Source: an uncultured Lachnoclostridium sp. (GTDB lineage: Bacteria > Bacillota > Clostridia > Lachnospirales > Lachnospiraceae). Taken from it: 64,000 nt of DNA. Position 1 is the stretch's first letter. Each line of letters starts with the position of its first letter. Under the pieces are notes generated by a model that was not told the origin of the DNA, searched no databases, and saw nothing but the letters and a program-made list of their open reading frames with translations. Positions 1-10,700 of this stretch are shown here, piece by piece. The translations under genes were made by a program, and so were the position numbers. Location: NCBI GenBank assembly GCA_930986645.1, contig CAKNJS010000006.1, positions 1 through 64,000 of the forward strand, given 5' to 3'.

Positions 1-237
1 TTTTTAAGAACCCTTATATAAGTGCGTCCAAAAATCCACTTTATTTTTCACTCTTTTCCTCCTTTTCTGCTGTTGTTCCGGTCGGCTTTGCCCGGAACCG
101 CTCTTGCCTGTTAATAAAAACGCCATCCTAACCTCAGAAAACTTCTTTGTATTCGGACAGCTACTACTTTATTTTACCCTCTGCTCTCCTGTGTGTCAAT
201 AATTCATAAAAAAACTGTAAGATACAGTCATGAAATT

Positions 238-591
238 TTATTGTGACAATTTTTCTTCCCATTCCTGCTGACGGAATCCTGCGAGTACCTTTTCATCATC
301 TGCAAGTATCGGACGTTTCACCAGCATACCGTCTGATGCCAGAAGATTAATCTGCTCCTCCTCGCTCATCTCCGGCAGTTTATCCTTCAGCTTCATTTCT
401 TTGTAGAGATTTCCGCTTGTATTAAAGAAGCGTTTCAATGGAAGTCCGCTCTTTTTCCACCAGTCCCGCAGCTCGTCTGCTGTCGGATTTTCTGTTTTAA
501 TATCTCTGAGTTCATATTCAAATCCTTTTTCTTCGAGCCATTTTTTCGCCTTCATGCATGTACTGCATTTCGGATAATATAAAAATAACAT
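238..591 (-). CDS. ArsC/Spx-family thioredoxin-fold reductase
   Basis: MLFLYYPKCSTCMKAKKWLEEKG: N-terminal CxxC with ArsC/Spx-like length and C-terminal KRPIL motif. Confidence 0.85.
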   Translation of the reverse strand: MLFLYYPKCSTCMKAKKWLEEKGFEYELRDIKTENPTADELRDWWKKSGLPLKRFFNTSGNLYKEMKLKDKLPEMSEEEQINLLASDGMLVKRPILADDEKVLAGFRQQEWEEKLSQ

Positions 592-732
592 TCTTTCACT
601 CCTCCTGTAATTCTGTTCGCCGCCGTTTCAGCCAAATCCGTCCGGACCTGCCCGATGAGCCCGGTCTTTCCGGCTTTACCGCGGGTTTCAGCATTATGAT
701 AGCAGTTCCTGTCATGAAAATAAATATGCATA

Positions 733-760
733 TTGCGAAATTTAACTTTTATGGTAGAAT
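733..760 (+). promoter_or_regulatory. Putative sigma-A promoter for the flavoprotein gene (TTGCGA-N16-TAGAAT)
   Basis: -35-like 733-738 and -10-like 755-760, about 60 nt upstream of the ATG at 818. Confidence 0.45.
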
Positions 761-817
761 ATAGTCGGTAATAATTGTTTATTCATTCACAATCTTTTTC
801 TATAAGGAGGATTTTTC

Positions 818-2020
818 ATGCACTGTTTCAGAAAAATTACAGACGATCTGTACTGGGTGGGAGCCAGCGACCGCCGTATCGAGCTGTTCGAGAATATTTT
901 CCCGCTGTCAGACGGAGTATCTTACAATTCATATCTGCTGCTTGATGACAAGACCGTTCTCTTTGATTCAGCAGACTATTCAGTCGGACGCCAGTTCCTT
1001 GAAAATGTTCAGGCAGCCTTAAACGGCAGATCACTGGACTACCTGATCGTCAATCATATGGAGCCGGACCACTGCGCCATGATCGATGAGCTTGTGCTGC
1101 GCTATCCGGATATGCAGATTATCGGCAATGCTAAAACTTTCCCTATGATTGACCAGTTTTTCAATTTCAATCTGGAGGGGAAAAAAGTCATAGTAAAAGA
1201 AGGCGATACTTTCTGTACCGGCAAACATACACTTCATTTTGTTATGGCGCCGATGGTACACTGGCCGGAAGTTATGATGACATATGATGAAGCAGACAAA
1301 ATTCTGTTCTGCGCGGATGCATTCGGCACATTTAAAGCACTGAACGGAAATATTTTCAACGATGAAGTAAATTTTGACAGGGACTGGCTTGACGAAGCAC
1401 GCCGCTACTATACAAATATTGTCGGTAAATACGGCATGCAGGTTCAGGCTGTGCTGAAAAAAGCTGCCGGTCTCGACATTCAGATGCTCTGCCCGCTCCA
1501 CGGCCCGATCTGGAGAACCGGCCTTGATTACATTATCGGAAAATACGACAAATGGAGCAGATACGAGCCGGAGGAAAAAGGCGTCATGATCGCTTACGCA
1601 TCCATGTACGGAAATACGGAAAATATGGCTGAAATACTTGCCGCAAAACTTGCTGAAGCGGGGGTCAAAGATATCCGCATGCACAACATTTCCAAGACGC
1701 ACGTATCTGAGCTGATTGCAGACAGTTTCAAGTACAGCCACATTGTACTTGCTGCTCCTACATATAATAACGGTATCTATCCTCTGATGGACAACTATCT
1801 GGAAGACATGAAAGCCCTTGCTCTTAAAAACCGTACCATTGCGGTTCTCGGAAACGGAAGCTGGGCGCCGCAGAGCACGAAACTGATCAGCACAAAAATC
1901 AGTGAAATGAAAGACATGTCTCTTATGGTTGCTGCAGTAACGATCAAATCCTCTGTAAAGGAAGCACAGATGAAAGAAATAGAATCTCTTGCAAGACAAA
2001 TTGCAGAAGAAGTGTTATAA
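818..2020 (+). CDS. FprA-family A-type flavoprotein (flavodiiron protein)
   Basis: Metallo-beta-lactamase-like N-terminus with diiron motif (NHMEPDHCAMID), C-terminal flavodoxin domain (IAYASMYGNTENMAE); RBS AAGGAGG. Confidence 0.9.
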   Translation: MHCFRKITDDLYWVGASDRRIELFENIFPLSDGVSYNSYLLLDDKTVLFDSADYSVGRQFLENVQAALNGRSLDYLIVNHMEPDHCAMIDELVLRYPDMQIIGNAKTFPMIDQFFNFNLEGKKVIVKEGDTFCTGKHTLHFVMAPMVHWPEVMMTYDEADKILFCADAFGTFKALNGNIFNDEVNFDRDWLDEARRYYTNIVGKYGMQVQAVLKKAAGLDIQMLCPLHGPIWRTGLDYIIGKYDKWSRYEPEEKGVMIAYASMYGNTENMAEILAAKLAEAGVKDIRMHNISKTHVSELIADSFKYSHIVLAAPTYNNGIYPLMDNYLEDMKALALKNRTIAVLGNGSWAPQSTKLISTKISEMKDMSLMVAAVTIKSSVKEAQMKEIESLARQIAEEVL

Positions 2021-2063
2021 TAACTGGTATCTCAATTTTTTGAATACAAAGGAGGAGTTCTTA

Positions 2064-2549
2064 ATGAAATTAGTAATCACTATGAGCCGCCGTTTCGGAA
2101 CCGGTGCAAGTATCATCGCAAAAGAACTTTCCGAACAGCTTGATATCCCTGTATATGACAAGGCGTATATCGAACAAAAGGTCAATGACCATATGTATGA
2201 AAGCGAAGCGGAGGCTATCCGCAAGCTGGCCGAAAAGCCATGCATCATCCTCGGACGCTGTGCATCAGATATTCTGAAGGACCGGATGAACGTCCTTAAT
2301 ATTTTTGTGTGCGCGGACAAAGAAGACCGGATTCACAGAATTATGGATAAAGAAGGCTTAAGTTACGATGATGCAAAAGAAAAAGTAGAGACAACTGATG
2401 AAGAAAGAGCCTCCTATTATTATGAACACACCGGAAAAACATGGGGCGATGTGAATGACTATCACATGATTCTGGACACCTCCGAACTGGGAGTGGAGAA
2501 CTGTGCAGATATTTTGATGCATTATTTCGAAAAATGTGAATACATTTGA
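2064..2549 (+). CDS. Cytidylate kinase-like family protein
   Basis: MKLVITMSRRFGTGASIIAKELSEQL; start moved to the ATG at 2064 behind RBS GGAGGAG (track ORF starts at 1989). Confidence 0.75.
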   Translation: MKLVITMSRRFGTGASIIAKELSEQLDIPVYDKAYIEQKVNDHMYESEAEAIRKLAEKPCIILGRCASDILKDRMNVLNIFVCADKEDRIHRIMDKEGLSYDDAKEKVETTDEERASYYYEHTGKTWGDVNDYHMILDTSELGVENCADILMHYFEKCEYI

Positions 2550-2592
2550 TTTTCCCCGGATAGAGCCCAATCATTCTCCAGTCCGGTAAAAT

Positions 2593-2624
2593 AAAAAACA
2601 GCGGCTGAAAACCGCTGTTTTTTA
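2593..2624. terminator. Bidirectional intrinsic terminator
   Basis: AAAAAACAGCGG-CTGAAAA-CCGCTGTTTTTT between convergent genes. Confidence 0.85.
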
Positions 2625-2641
2625 TTTGTGTTAATGCCTGC

Positions 2642-3781
2642 TTACTCAGCAGTGCCTTCTTCTGTTCCCGTGCTGTCATCCCCGCCGGCATCTGTCGTAC
2701 TTCCGTCTGAGGCGCCAGTGTCCGTACTGTTTCCTGACGACGTTTCATCCGTCTCAGATGTAATAATCGTAACACCTGTATCCTCGAAATCTACTTTTGC
2801 CCATACTTTTTTATTGACGGTGATATCCGTGCTGTCTCTCCACTCTTCCAACAGGGAATCATACTGATCCTGCCTGCGTTCCTCTACGATCGAAGCTTTC
2901 TTCTGATCTGTTGCATCACGATCCAGAAGACTTGTAAGCTGGCCTACATAAAGTCCGTCATCCGCCTCAATAACGTCCGTCGTCTCTCCTTCTGTCTCAA
3001 AAGCGTCAACTGCTGCAATAAGATCCTCATTCGGACTGGTGCTCTCGGAATCAAAGGTGAGATCATAGGCTGTCTGGCCCAATTCCTCTGCAACTGATGA
3101 AATATCCTCTCCGGCTCTCACTCTGTCCACAAGAGACTGGGCATTTGTCTTTAAAGCTTCCTTTTCCTCATCACTGAGTGTTGTAGAATTTCCTGAATCA
3201 TCTGTGGAAGTATAGGAGAAAAATACATACTTCATCGCTTTCTGCGCCGCTTCGTCATCCGATACTTCCTCGTCAACTCCCTCTTTCATCTTGCTGTCCA
3301 TCTTTGTCTGAATGGTGGCAAGTTCAAGGAATTTCTCCACATCTTTCTTATAGCCGGATACCACTTCTTTTGCTTCATCCGTATTTGCCTCACTGAACTG
3401 CTCAGCCGCTTCAGAAATTGCATCCTTCTCATCTTCTGTCAGAGACACTTCATAGTCTGCCGCATGCTGAGAGATAAGATACATATTCTGAAGATTCTCC
3501 ATCAGACCGTCCTTAACAGACTCCTCATAAGTCTGATCCTCACCGGCTTCCTGTGTCCACATAGCCTCGCCGGTGGTTCCCATCATGCCCGCATAATAAG
3601 TCTCATACTGACCCTGAGTCATTCTGGCATAAAAATTGGCAACGCCCAATGTAATATCTTCATCTCCCACCGTGGCAACAACCGCATCTGTATTGATTGA
3701 TCCGCTGCATCCCGTAACTGTCATAGCAGCAAGTGCGCCTGCAGCAGTAAGCATTGCTGCCTTTTTACCGAAATGTATCAT
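2642..3781 (-). CDS. PrsA/SurA-like foldase lipoprotein (peptidyl-prolyl isomerase-related)
   Basis: Lipoprotein signal MIHFGKKAAMLTAAGALAAMTVTGCSGS; SurA_N-like helical organisation; Ser/Thr/Asp-rich C-terminal tail. Confidence 0.7.
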   Translation of the reverse strand: MIHFGKKAAMLTAAGALAAMTVTGCSGSINTDAVVATVGDEDITLGVANFYARMTQGQYETYYAGMMGTTGEAMWTQEAGEDQTYEESVKDGLMENLQNMYLISQHAADYEVSLTEDEKDAISEAAEQFSEANTDEAKEVVSGYKKDVEKFLELATIQTKMDSKMKEGVDEEVSDDEAAQKAMKYVFFSYTSTDDSGNSTTLSDEEKEALKTNAQSLVDRVRAGEDISSVAEELGQTAYDLTFDSESTSPNEDLIAAVDAFETEGETTDVIEADDGLYVGQLTSLLDRDATDQKKASIVEERRQDQYDSLLEEWRDSTDITVNKKVWAKVDFEDTGVTIITSETDETSSGNSTDTGASDGSTTDAGGDDSTGTEEGTAE

Positions 3782-3845
3782 AAGTATCCTCCTCTTTCGG
3801 GACATATAAAATATCGCTTTATAACATGTCCGCATATACTGATAC

Positions 3846-3874
3846 ATTATAACGTGTTTTTGAGGAAGTAACAA
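3846..3874 (-). promoter_or_regulatory. Sigma-A promoter TTGTTA-N17-TATAAT for the foldase gene
   Basis: Reverse complement reads TTGTTACTTCCTCAAAAACACGTTATAAT; independent of the upstream T7SS operon. Confidence 0.7.
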
Positions 3875-3910
3875 GTAGGAATCACAAAATCAACATATCT
3901 TGATCACCGC

Positions 3911-4948
3911 TTATAAAACTCTGCTGATCTCTGTTTTCAGATTTACTGTATCGAAACCGGCGCTTTCAAACCACTCAAGGCAGATCTGGGCATATTCTTC
4001 CATCACACTTTTTACTTTCTTATCAGGTTTTTTGTCAAAACCCATATAAAGAATAAAAATCTGCATATACATTGTAAGATAAAATCGCAGATTTGCCTTT
4101 TTTTGTTCCTGTTCCATAATAAAGTTTGCAATCGTTCCGGCACTTATATAATCTCCGTCCGCAAGGCTTAAAAGCATTTTGGCAAACACCGCATCCGGAT
4201 CGCCGTACGTATATGCCAGCTCATCTATTGCCTTGACGGCGGTTTTCCGGTCATTCTTTTTGCCATAGGTTTCCACCTTCTTGCGCAGAATCATCTCCGG
4301 GAATGTTTCAAGGACCAGAGGCATTTTCTCAGCCTCTCTTAAATACTCTTCATTTTTTTCCTGCATTTCCAGCACGGCCAGACTGTCAAGCTGATACTGA
4401 AGATTATCTCTAAACTGTTCCGATATTTCTTTTAAATGATTCTCTATATCCTCATACTGCGCTTTCTCTGCCATGACCAGAAAGAGCAGATGATGCCCCT
4501 GATACTCTTCCGGGAATCTGTCCGCCATTCTGCGCGCCTCCCGTTCTGCCTTGAGCGTCATACCGTGCCTGAGATAAAATAATGCCTGCGCAGAGACAGT
4601 GAGTATCTGTTCATTTTGCTCTTTCGACGCACGGACAGCCTGCATATACAGTTTTTCGATGCTTTTGCAGTTTCCTGTTCCCTCTGAATCCCATATTCTG
4701 GCACAGGCTGCAGCCATATTCAGATACACGGCATATGTACTGTAACCTGCGGCCTGCGCTTCTTCATAATACTTGCGCGCCGTTTCATATTCTCCTGTAA
4801 ACAGTGCGATATTCCCCAGATCAAACGCCGCTCTTCCGTCCGTTTTGTCTTCCCTGACAATCTCTCCTAATATTACCGCAGCCCCATGGTAATCTCCCTG
4901 CCGGATCATAAGCTCTGCCTGTTCAATCCGTTCTTTTGGTTCGCTCAT
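3911..4948 (-). CDS. TPR-repeat protein, last gene of the T7SS-like operon
   Basis: TPR-like repeats (GDYHGAAVILGEI..., GEYETARKYYEEAQAAG); starts 23 nt after the preceding gene ends. Confidence 0.7.
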   Translation of the reverse strand: MSEPKERIEQAELMIRQGDYHGAAVILGEIVREDKTDGRAAFDLGNIALFTGEYETARKYYEEAQAAGYSTYAVYLNMAAACARIWDSEGTGNCKSIEKLYMQAVRASKEQNEQILTVSAQALFYLRHGMTLKAEREARRMADRFPEEYQGHHLLFLVMAEKAQYEDIENHLKEISEQFRDNLQYQLDSLAVLEMQEKNEEYLREAEKMPLVLETFPEMILRKKVETYGKKNDRKTAVKAIDELAYTYGDPDAVFAKMLLSLADGDYISAGTIANFIMEQEQKKANLRFYLTMYMQIFILYMGFDKKPDKKVKSVMEEYAQICLEWFESAGFDTVNLKTEISRVL

Positions 4949-4970
4949 ACACTCTCCCTGCCTTTATCTG

Positions 4971-6206
4971 TTAATTAACAGCAACATACTCCATATCGCC
5001 CAGATCCTTTATTGTATCCCATTTCTTCGCGGCAAAACCGCCCGCTGAACTTTTCTTAAACATTTCCCCGCCCACACTTTTCTCCGGGTCTGCCGCTGCC
5101 ATTCCATAGTCCAGCAGAGTATTAAAATTAGAATACAGATTCTTATTTTTTTCAAACCCCTTATACATGTCGTTATACCGTTTCCATTTGGCTTTTCTCA
5201 TGTATTTCGGGCGTTCCAGATCATCCGGTGTAAGCTTTGTCTCAAATCCCAATTCCGAACCGATTGTATGTACGATATTGCCTTTCGTAAAGTTTTCTTT
5301 CTTAAATGTATCTCTCAGCCCTTTTGCACCTTCATATACCTGATACATACTGTTTACATCATCCAGAACTCCGCTTCCCTCAGCCAGACCTCCATAGACT
5401 TTTTTCTCCCATGTACCGGATTGTGCAAGGCTTTCAAATTCTCCGGTCAGTCCGTCTCTTGAATTCAGAGATTCCGACTCTTCCAAGGCTTTCTCTCTTA
5501 CTTTATTCTTGTTTTTTCCCGACATGCTTCCGATTCCGAGTCCAAGGCCGACAGCAAAAAGTGCGGCCCCCTTCTGGCCGGTTGAAAACACCGAATTGAT
5601 CAAATCCCATTCAGCCGACAGAACTCCTGCGGGATTTCCTGAAAGAACGCTGCTTATCATCTTACCGGGCATGGCAAGTATATTTCCCGCGAACTCACCG
5701 AGAGCAGACACGCCTCCCCTCAAAGCCTCCATAGCGGCACGTTTCTCACTGTATGTCAGTTCTTTTTCATACGTCTCTGCCATCTTTCCCCGTACCGCTT
5801 CTATCTCTTTGTTAATCTCCTTACATGACTTACGGATCCCGGAGGCGGAAGTGATAGAGAATCCCGGATTAATCTGATCCCGCAGGATATGTACCTTGCT
5901 GATCCAGCTGTCCAGACCGGAAACAGCTTCTTCGAATTGTTCCTTATATTTTGAATCGACAGAATAGACATCTTCAAAAATCTGGTCAATTTCTTTCTTA
6001 GTCATGTTGTTCATATCAAGCATCTTTTTATGATAAGCGCCGATATTATCCATATAATTATTGATATCCAGTATCCCGATCCATCTGCTGAATCTTGTCC
6101 CCAGATCGCCCAGTCCATCGGTCAGCCAGCACAGTGTCTCGCTGTTTATCTCATCGATCTGCTTTTTTAACTTTTCTTTTCTCTCCTCTGAAAAATCACG
6201 TATCAT
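4971..6206 (-). CDS. 411-aa putative T7SS substrate/associated protein (helical N-terminus, Gly-rich hydrophobic centre)
   Basis: Start at MIRDFSEERKEKL behind RBS GGCGGGG; hydrophobic stretch GMGVS..GNILAMPGKMISSVLSG / GAALFAVGLGLGIGSM; position directly after the small WXG-type genes. Confidence 0.5.
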   Translation of the reverse strand: MIRDFSEERKEKLKKQIDEINSETLCWLTDGLGDLGTRFSRWIGILDINNYMDNIGAYHKKMLDMNNMTKKEIDQIFEDVYSVDSKYKEQFEEAVSGLDSWISKVHILRDQINPGFSITSASGIRKSCKEINKEIEAVRGKMAETYEKELTYSEKRAAMEALRGGVSALGEFAGNILAMPGKMISSVLSGNPAGVLSAEWDLINSVFSTGQKGAALFAVGLGLGIGSMSGKNKNKVREKALEESESLNSRDGLTGEFESLAQSGTWEKKVYGGLAEGSGVLDDVNSMYQVYEGAKGLRDTFKKENFTKGNIVHTIGSELGFETKLTPDDLERPKYMRKAKWKRYNDMYKGFEKNKNLYSNFNTLLDYGMAAADPEKSVGGEMFKKSSAGGFAAKKWDTIKDLGDMEYVAVN

Positions 6207-6222
6207 ACACTGTTCCCCGCCT

Positions 6223-6501
6223 TTACTTCTTTGTGACAGACGCTGCCTCAGCCTGATCCGACGCGTCAAACACCGCCTTTGATACATCAAGGAATTTGAT
6301 CGTACGGTCAATCAGTTCAAGGAATGCTTCTTTTGCATTTCCCAGTTTCTCGCTGACTGCCTCAACTTCTTCGCAGGTCTGCCCCTTTGCGGCATCCGAA
6401 ACCGGTTTCTTATTCTTGCATACGCTGCAGGCTGCTCTTAGTTCCGTAAGCTGTGTCACATACTCTGCAACTTTTTCAGTATCAACCTTAAATCCCGCCA
6501 T
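6223..6501 (-). CDS. 92-aa WXG100-superfamily-like small protein
   Basis: Small helical protein in a run of similar small ORFs behind essC; contains CSVCKNKK. Confidence 0.55.
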   Translation of the reverse strand: MAGFKVDTEKVAEYVTQLTELRAACSVCKNKKPVSDAAKGQTCEEVEAVSEKLGNAKEAFLELIDRTIKFLDVSKAVFDASDQAEAASVTKK

Positions 6502-6528
6502 AATATCCGACTCCTCTTCTTCCCGTCC

Positions 6529-6825
6529 TTATCCGTACAGATCCTGATCTGCATCGTCTATGCTGCTGACATAATTGATACAGGATCTCCTGAGCTGATC
6601 CCCCATTGTATCCACCCCTCCGGAATTGTCCACCCCGGCAAGGCTTCTTGCCTGTTCTAGAAATTCTTCCAATGCTTTTGAAGTCTCACCCTCGGAAATT
6701 CCGTCTTCACACACCTGCCTTACAATCCGAATATAAGACCAGATCATCTCATCGAGTTCATATGCTTCCTTTTTCAGATATTCTCCCATCTGTTCCATAT
6801 ATTCGTCATCTACACATACATCCAT
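6529..6825 (-). CDS. 98-aa acidic small helical protein, T7SS-associated
   Basis: Start at MDVCVDDEYMEQ behind RBS GGAGAGGGGG; directly abuts the preceding stop codon. Confidence 0.5.
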   Translation of the reverse strand: MDVCVDDEYMEQMGEYLKKEAYELDEMIWSYIRIVRQVCEDGISEGETSKALEEFLEQARSLAGVDNSGGVDTMGDQLRRSCINYVSSIDDADQDLYG

Positions 6826-6829
6826 GCCG

Positions 6830-7303
6830 CTACGCCCCCTCTCCTGATACCGCAGCTTTTGCTTCTTCTGCCGCTTTTTCCGCAAGATACTGTGCTTTTT
6901 CAGTTTCCAGCGAAGCCGCACTGGCATTACATGTGCTGATTGCGGACTGCTTCTGCCCGATCTTAGTCTGCAGCTCTGTTATCTTTTCATCTATTCGATC
7001 CTGTGAGGCGGTAAGTCCGCTGTCCGCAGACACATACTCTTCTCCGCGTACTGCCGTAAGTACTTTGGCAAAGAAATTCTGGCTCACTGCGGATATTACC
7101 ATCCCTGTCAGGCCTGTTATCCCGTTTATCTGGCTCTCTGCACGAGAGGCCGTATCATGAAGCACATCCTGAAAATTACATAACTCTGTCCGGAATGATT
7201 TCAGTTCCCTGATCTCTTCTTCCAGCTTCCCGATTTCCTGCTGATATCCTGTTACCGCCTGCCGGTTTTCTGCTATTTTGCTGTCATATTCTGCCTCTGT
7301 CAT
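6830..7303 (-). CDS. YwqH-like (DUF5082-like) T7SS accessory protein
   Basis: Coiled-coil N-terminus KIAENRQAVTGYQQEIGKLEEEIRELKSFRTEL...; same position as ywqH-type genes near LXG/T7SS loci. Confidence 0.55.
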   Translation of the reverse strand: MTEAEYDSKIAENRQAVTGYQQEIGKLEEEIRELKSFRTELCNFQDVLHDTASRAESQINGITGLTGMVISAVSQNFFAKVLTAVRGEEYVSADSGLTASQDRIDEKITELQTKIGQKQSAISTCNASAASLETEKAQYLAEKAAEEAKAAVSGEGA

Positions 7304-7385
7304 ATGCTCTCACCACTTTTCATCTTCCCCGCCGGAGGCCCGCTCTTTCCAGCCTCCGGCATATCTCATCTGCTGTTCCCGTATA

Positions 7386-7679
7386 TCAGCGGGAAACTGC
7401 GCTTGCGCCCTGACGATCCTCATCCTGACGATTTGCCGCGTATTTGCTGATGTACTCTGAAATTTCTTGAATTGCATCTCTTACATTCTGCAGAGAGACC
7501 TTATGATCTGTTTCAAATCTGTTGATAAATGCGTCAGCAGTCTCATTGGTCCATCCTGCCTGAAGATCACTGTTTGTCTTCACCAGTGTATTAATAATAT
7601 CATCAAGAGCTGCCGCCTGATTTGCATAAACTGTCTCAGCCTGTCCGAGCACATCATAATCAACTTTATTGATACTCAT
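7386..7679 (-). CDS. WXG100-family protein (EsxA-like)
   Basis: 97 aa with central LQAGWTNETADAF (WXG-type turn) and C-terminal helix; next to essC; RBS AGGAGGTGAAAAGAAA. Confidence 0.85.
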   Translation of the reverse strand: MSINKVDYDVLGQAETVYANQAAALDDIINTLVKTNSDLQAGWTNETADAFINRFETDHKVSLQNVRDAIQEISEYISKYAANRQDEDRQGASAVSR

Positions 7680-7771
7680 TTTCTTTTCACCTCCTCTCAC
7701 AGAAGATATTCTGTCTAAACGAAAGTATAGTCCTGTGCGTAAAATTATTTTTTTCACTCACGCGATTCTAC

Positions 7772-10700
7772 TCATATACCCGCAGGATCCGGCTGCACGG
7801 CCTTGATCCTGCACACCTGCGTACCGCTGACCCAGAAAGCATCGTTCTTCTCCAGAGGTTTTGCATTTCTGCGCACATAGGACGGTGCAAGATCCGCCAG
7901 TTTGATGTCATCTGCATTGGCAAACACAAGGAACTGCCTGTTTTCCTTGAACATTTTTAATACCTCCGGAGAGTTGAAGTTAATCGGTACATTGTCCACA
8001 GCCGTGAATATTACACAGCCTCCCGTGCTCCTGCACCTGTTTACAAGACGCTTATAGCATTCGAGCAGGTCTCTGTCTTCCGAAATATATGTCGCCGCAT
8101 TTCTGTCGTTGATCAAAAGCACCGCCGGCACTGCTTCCGCCGCGCCGGGAGTATATGCCTCCTCAAGCGACGCGTCCATATCTTCCATCATCTCCCTGAG
8201 ATCTTCCGGAGAGGTACTGTACAGGCACACGGACGGCATCTCCTTATATTTGCCGAGCGTACGCGCACGGTCGTCCAGAATATACAGATCCGCCCCTGCT
8301 GCGTTAAGCATACAGCAAAGTCCCGTGGCAAAATCCGCCCTGCCGCGCTCTGCCGGACCGGAGACTGCCAATACGCTCTGATCTGTCAGACTGAAACATA
8401 CCGGTTCGATCGTCTCATAATCCACTCCGAGAATTAAATTTTTCTGATCTGATGCGCAGTGGAATTTCTGTTTTAGCACTTTCGGAGTCAGTACATTTGG
8501 TACTTCCGGAATCTGTTTTGCAAAAGAATCCGGATAACACTCATTCTGCATACGGACATAATCCTGTATCTTTCCTACGCGTTCTACTTCTTTCTCACCG
8601 CTGAATGCAAGGTAAATCTGAGCTTCATAGATTGTCTTGTCCTTTGAAATCAGACAGCGCCCCGGCAGATTATCCGGCCGAATCCTGCATCCGTCAAACA
8701 GCGCCCCGTATTCCGTGGTATCATTACAGTACAGCGCAATACGTCTTTCAAAATTTGAGAGATACTTGTATCCGATTCCGCTTGTTTGTGAATTTGCGAT
8801 TATAAAACTTATGCCTGCTGCCAGACCGTCACGGCATACCGGAAGCAGGAAATCATTGTCTAAAAGATACAATTCCCGCATCGCGGTCAGGTTATCAATT
8901 AACACAACGATTTGCGGGAGATCAGAGTTTCCACTCTCCAGATAAGATGCGTAGGAACTCACACCTGCCTCAGAAAGCTTCTGTTTTCTAAACTCCATTT
9001 CCTGAGCCAGCATACGGAACAGACTCCTGCATTTTTCTTCTTCATAAGAGCAGACAACGCCTCCTGTATGATGAAGCAGTTCATAATTGCGAAATACCAT
9101 GGATCCGAAATCAAGAATATACAAATTCAGTTCATCCGGCGTATATCTTGAAGTAAGGCTTCGTACAACTGTCTGCAGCAGATTTGTCTTTCCATACCCG
9201 GCTGATCCTATGATCATTGTATTCTCACGTGTTATATCGAGAAGGAGTTTGCTCTGCTTCTGATTCGACGGATCATCATAGATTCCTGCACAGGCATACA
9301 GTCCTTCTTCCGTGCTGCACAGCTCTTCCCAATTCTCTGTCGTCAGAATTTCAGGAAGCGGCGGCAGGCAGATAAGCGGGAGCGGCGGAATCTTCTTTTT
9401 CCTGCAGTATCCGCTTATGTACTCCACGATACTCTGAAGCTGTGTCTGTGTCTGTTCTTCTGCGGTCTGCGGTTTCTGCTCGTAAACCTTTGTACGGCGG
9501 CCGGCAAAATCCACTTTTGATATAGTAAATTCTTTTCCGGATGTTACACCTTCCGCCCTCGCTGAAGCTCCGCTGTAAGCTGACTGGAATAATTCGAATA
9601 TCTCATTATTTCCAACCTGAAGATACGCCCGTCCGGGCTCTGTTATCTCAGCGGCAAGCGGAGACTTGAGCACTTCGTTACTGTCCTCCCGGGTCTGCAC
9701 TTTCAGACAGAGTTTAAATCGGGAGTTCGACCAGATCTGGGGATCCACAACGCCGCTCGGCTTCTGGGTAGCAAGAATCAGATGCACGCCGAGGCTCCGG
9801 CCGATACGAGCTGTACTGATCAGCTCCTTCATAAATTCCGGCTGTTCTGCTTTCAGTTCTGCAAACTCATCTACGATCAGAAGCAAGTGCGGCAGCGGAA
9901 CTTTTGCAATTCCCTTCTTATACAGACGGATGTACGAGTCAATATGATTTACGCTGCAGGATGCAAACAGTTCCTGCCTTTTCTTTAATTCTGCGCGGAT
10001 TGACAGAAGAGATCTGTTGATTGATTTGCCGTCAATATTAGTGATCGCTCCCGCAAGATGAGGCAGATCACGAAATTGATTCACCATACCTCCGCCTTTA
10101 AAGTCAATAATCATAAAGCTGACGTCATACGGATGGAACAGAAGGCTCATGGAGAGAATATATGACTGAAGAAGTTCACTTTTCCCGGAACCTGTAGTTC
10201 CCGCCACCAGCCCGTGGGGGCCGTGGTGTTTCTCATTCAGATCCAGATATACAATCTGATTCTTTGATTTTACACCGATTGGAGCAGCCATAGATCGATA
10301 GACACAGGATGTCCCCCAGTTTTCTGCCAGATCAATATCTTCCGGTCCATATATATTCATCATCTCAAAGAACGTAATATTCTTAGTCAGCGTGCTCTCC
10401 AGACTGATCTCCTCACAGTATACCGGAGCCAGCTTCTTCACAGCCCGCGCCAGAACGCCGTCCTCGAGTACGCTGGCGGTAAAGTTCCGGGGCTTTTCCC
10501 CGCCGCTGCAGTCCGTCAGTTCTCCGTGGAGCAGATCCTGCATCCGGATCAGATATTCACAGCTCATCGGCAGATGCTCGCTGTGTTCATCAAAGTAGAT
10601 AAAAGTAATCCCCTTATCCTTCGCCTCCTGCATCAGCGCCGATACAGGATGCCTGCGGATTCCATTGTCTCTGTATACAAATACAATAATATGGGGCTTT

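Noticed and set aside
1031-1999. 322-aa minus-strand ORF
   Set aside because: Antisense to the clear flavodiiron protein gene; Cys/His/Phe-rich shadow translation with no RBS or motif.
4971-6206. Considered a canonical LXG polymorphic toxin
   Set aside because: No clear LXG N-terminal motif, no recognisable toxin domain and no typical immunity gene immediately downstream; left as a putative substrate.
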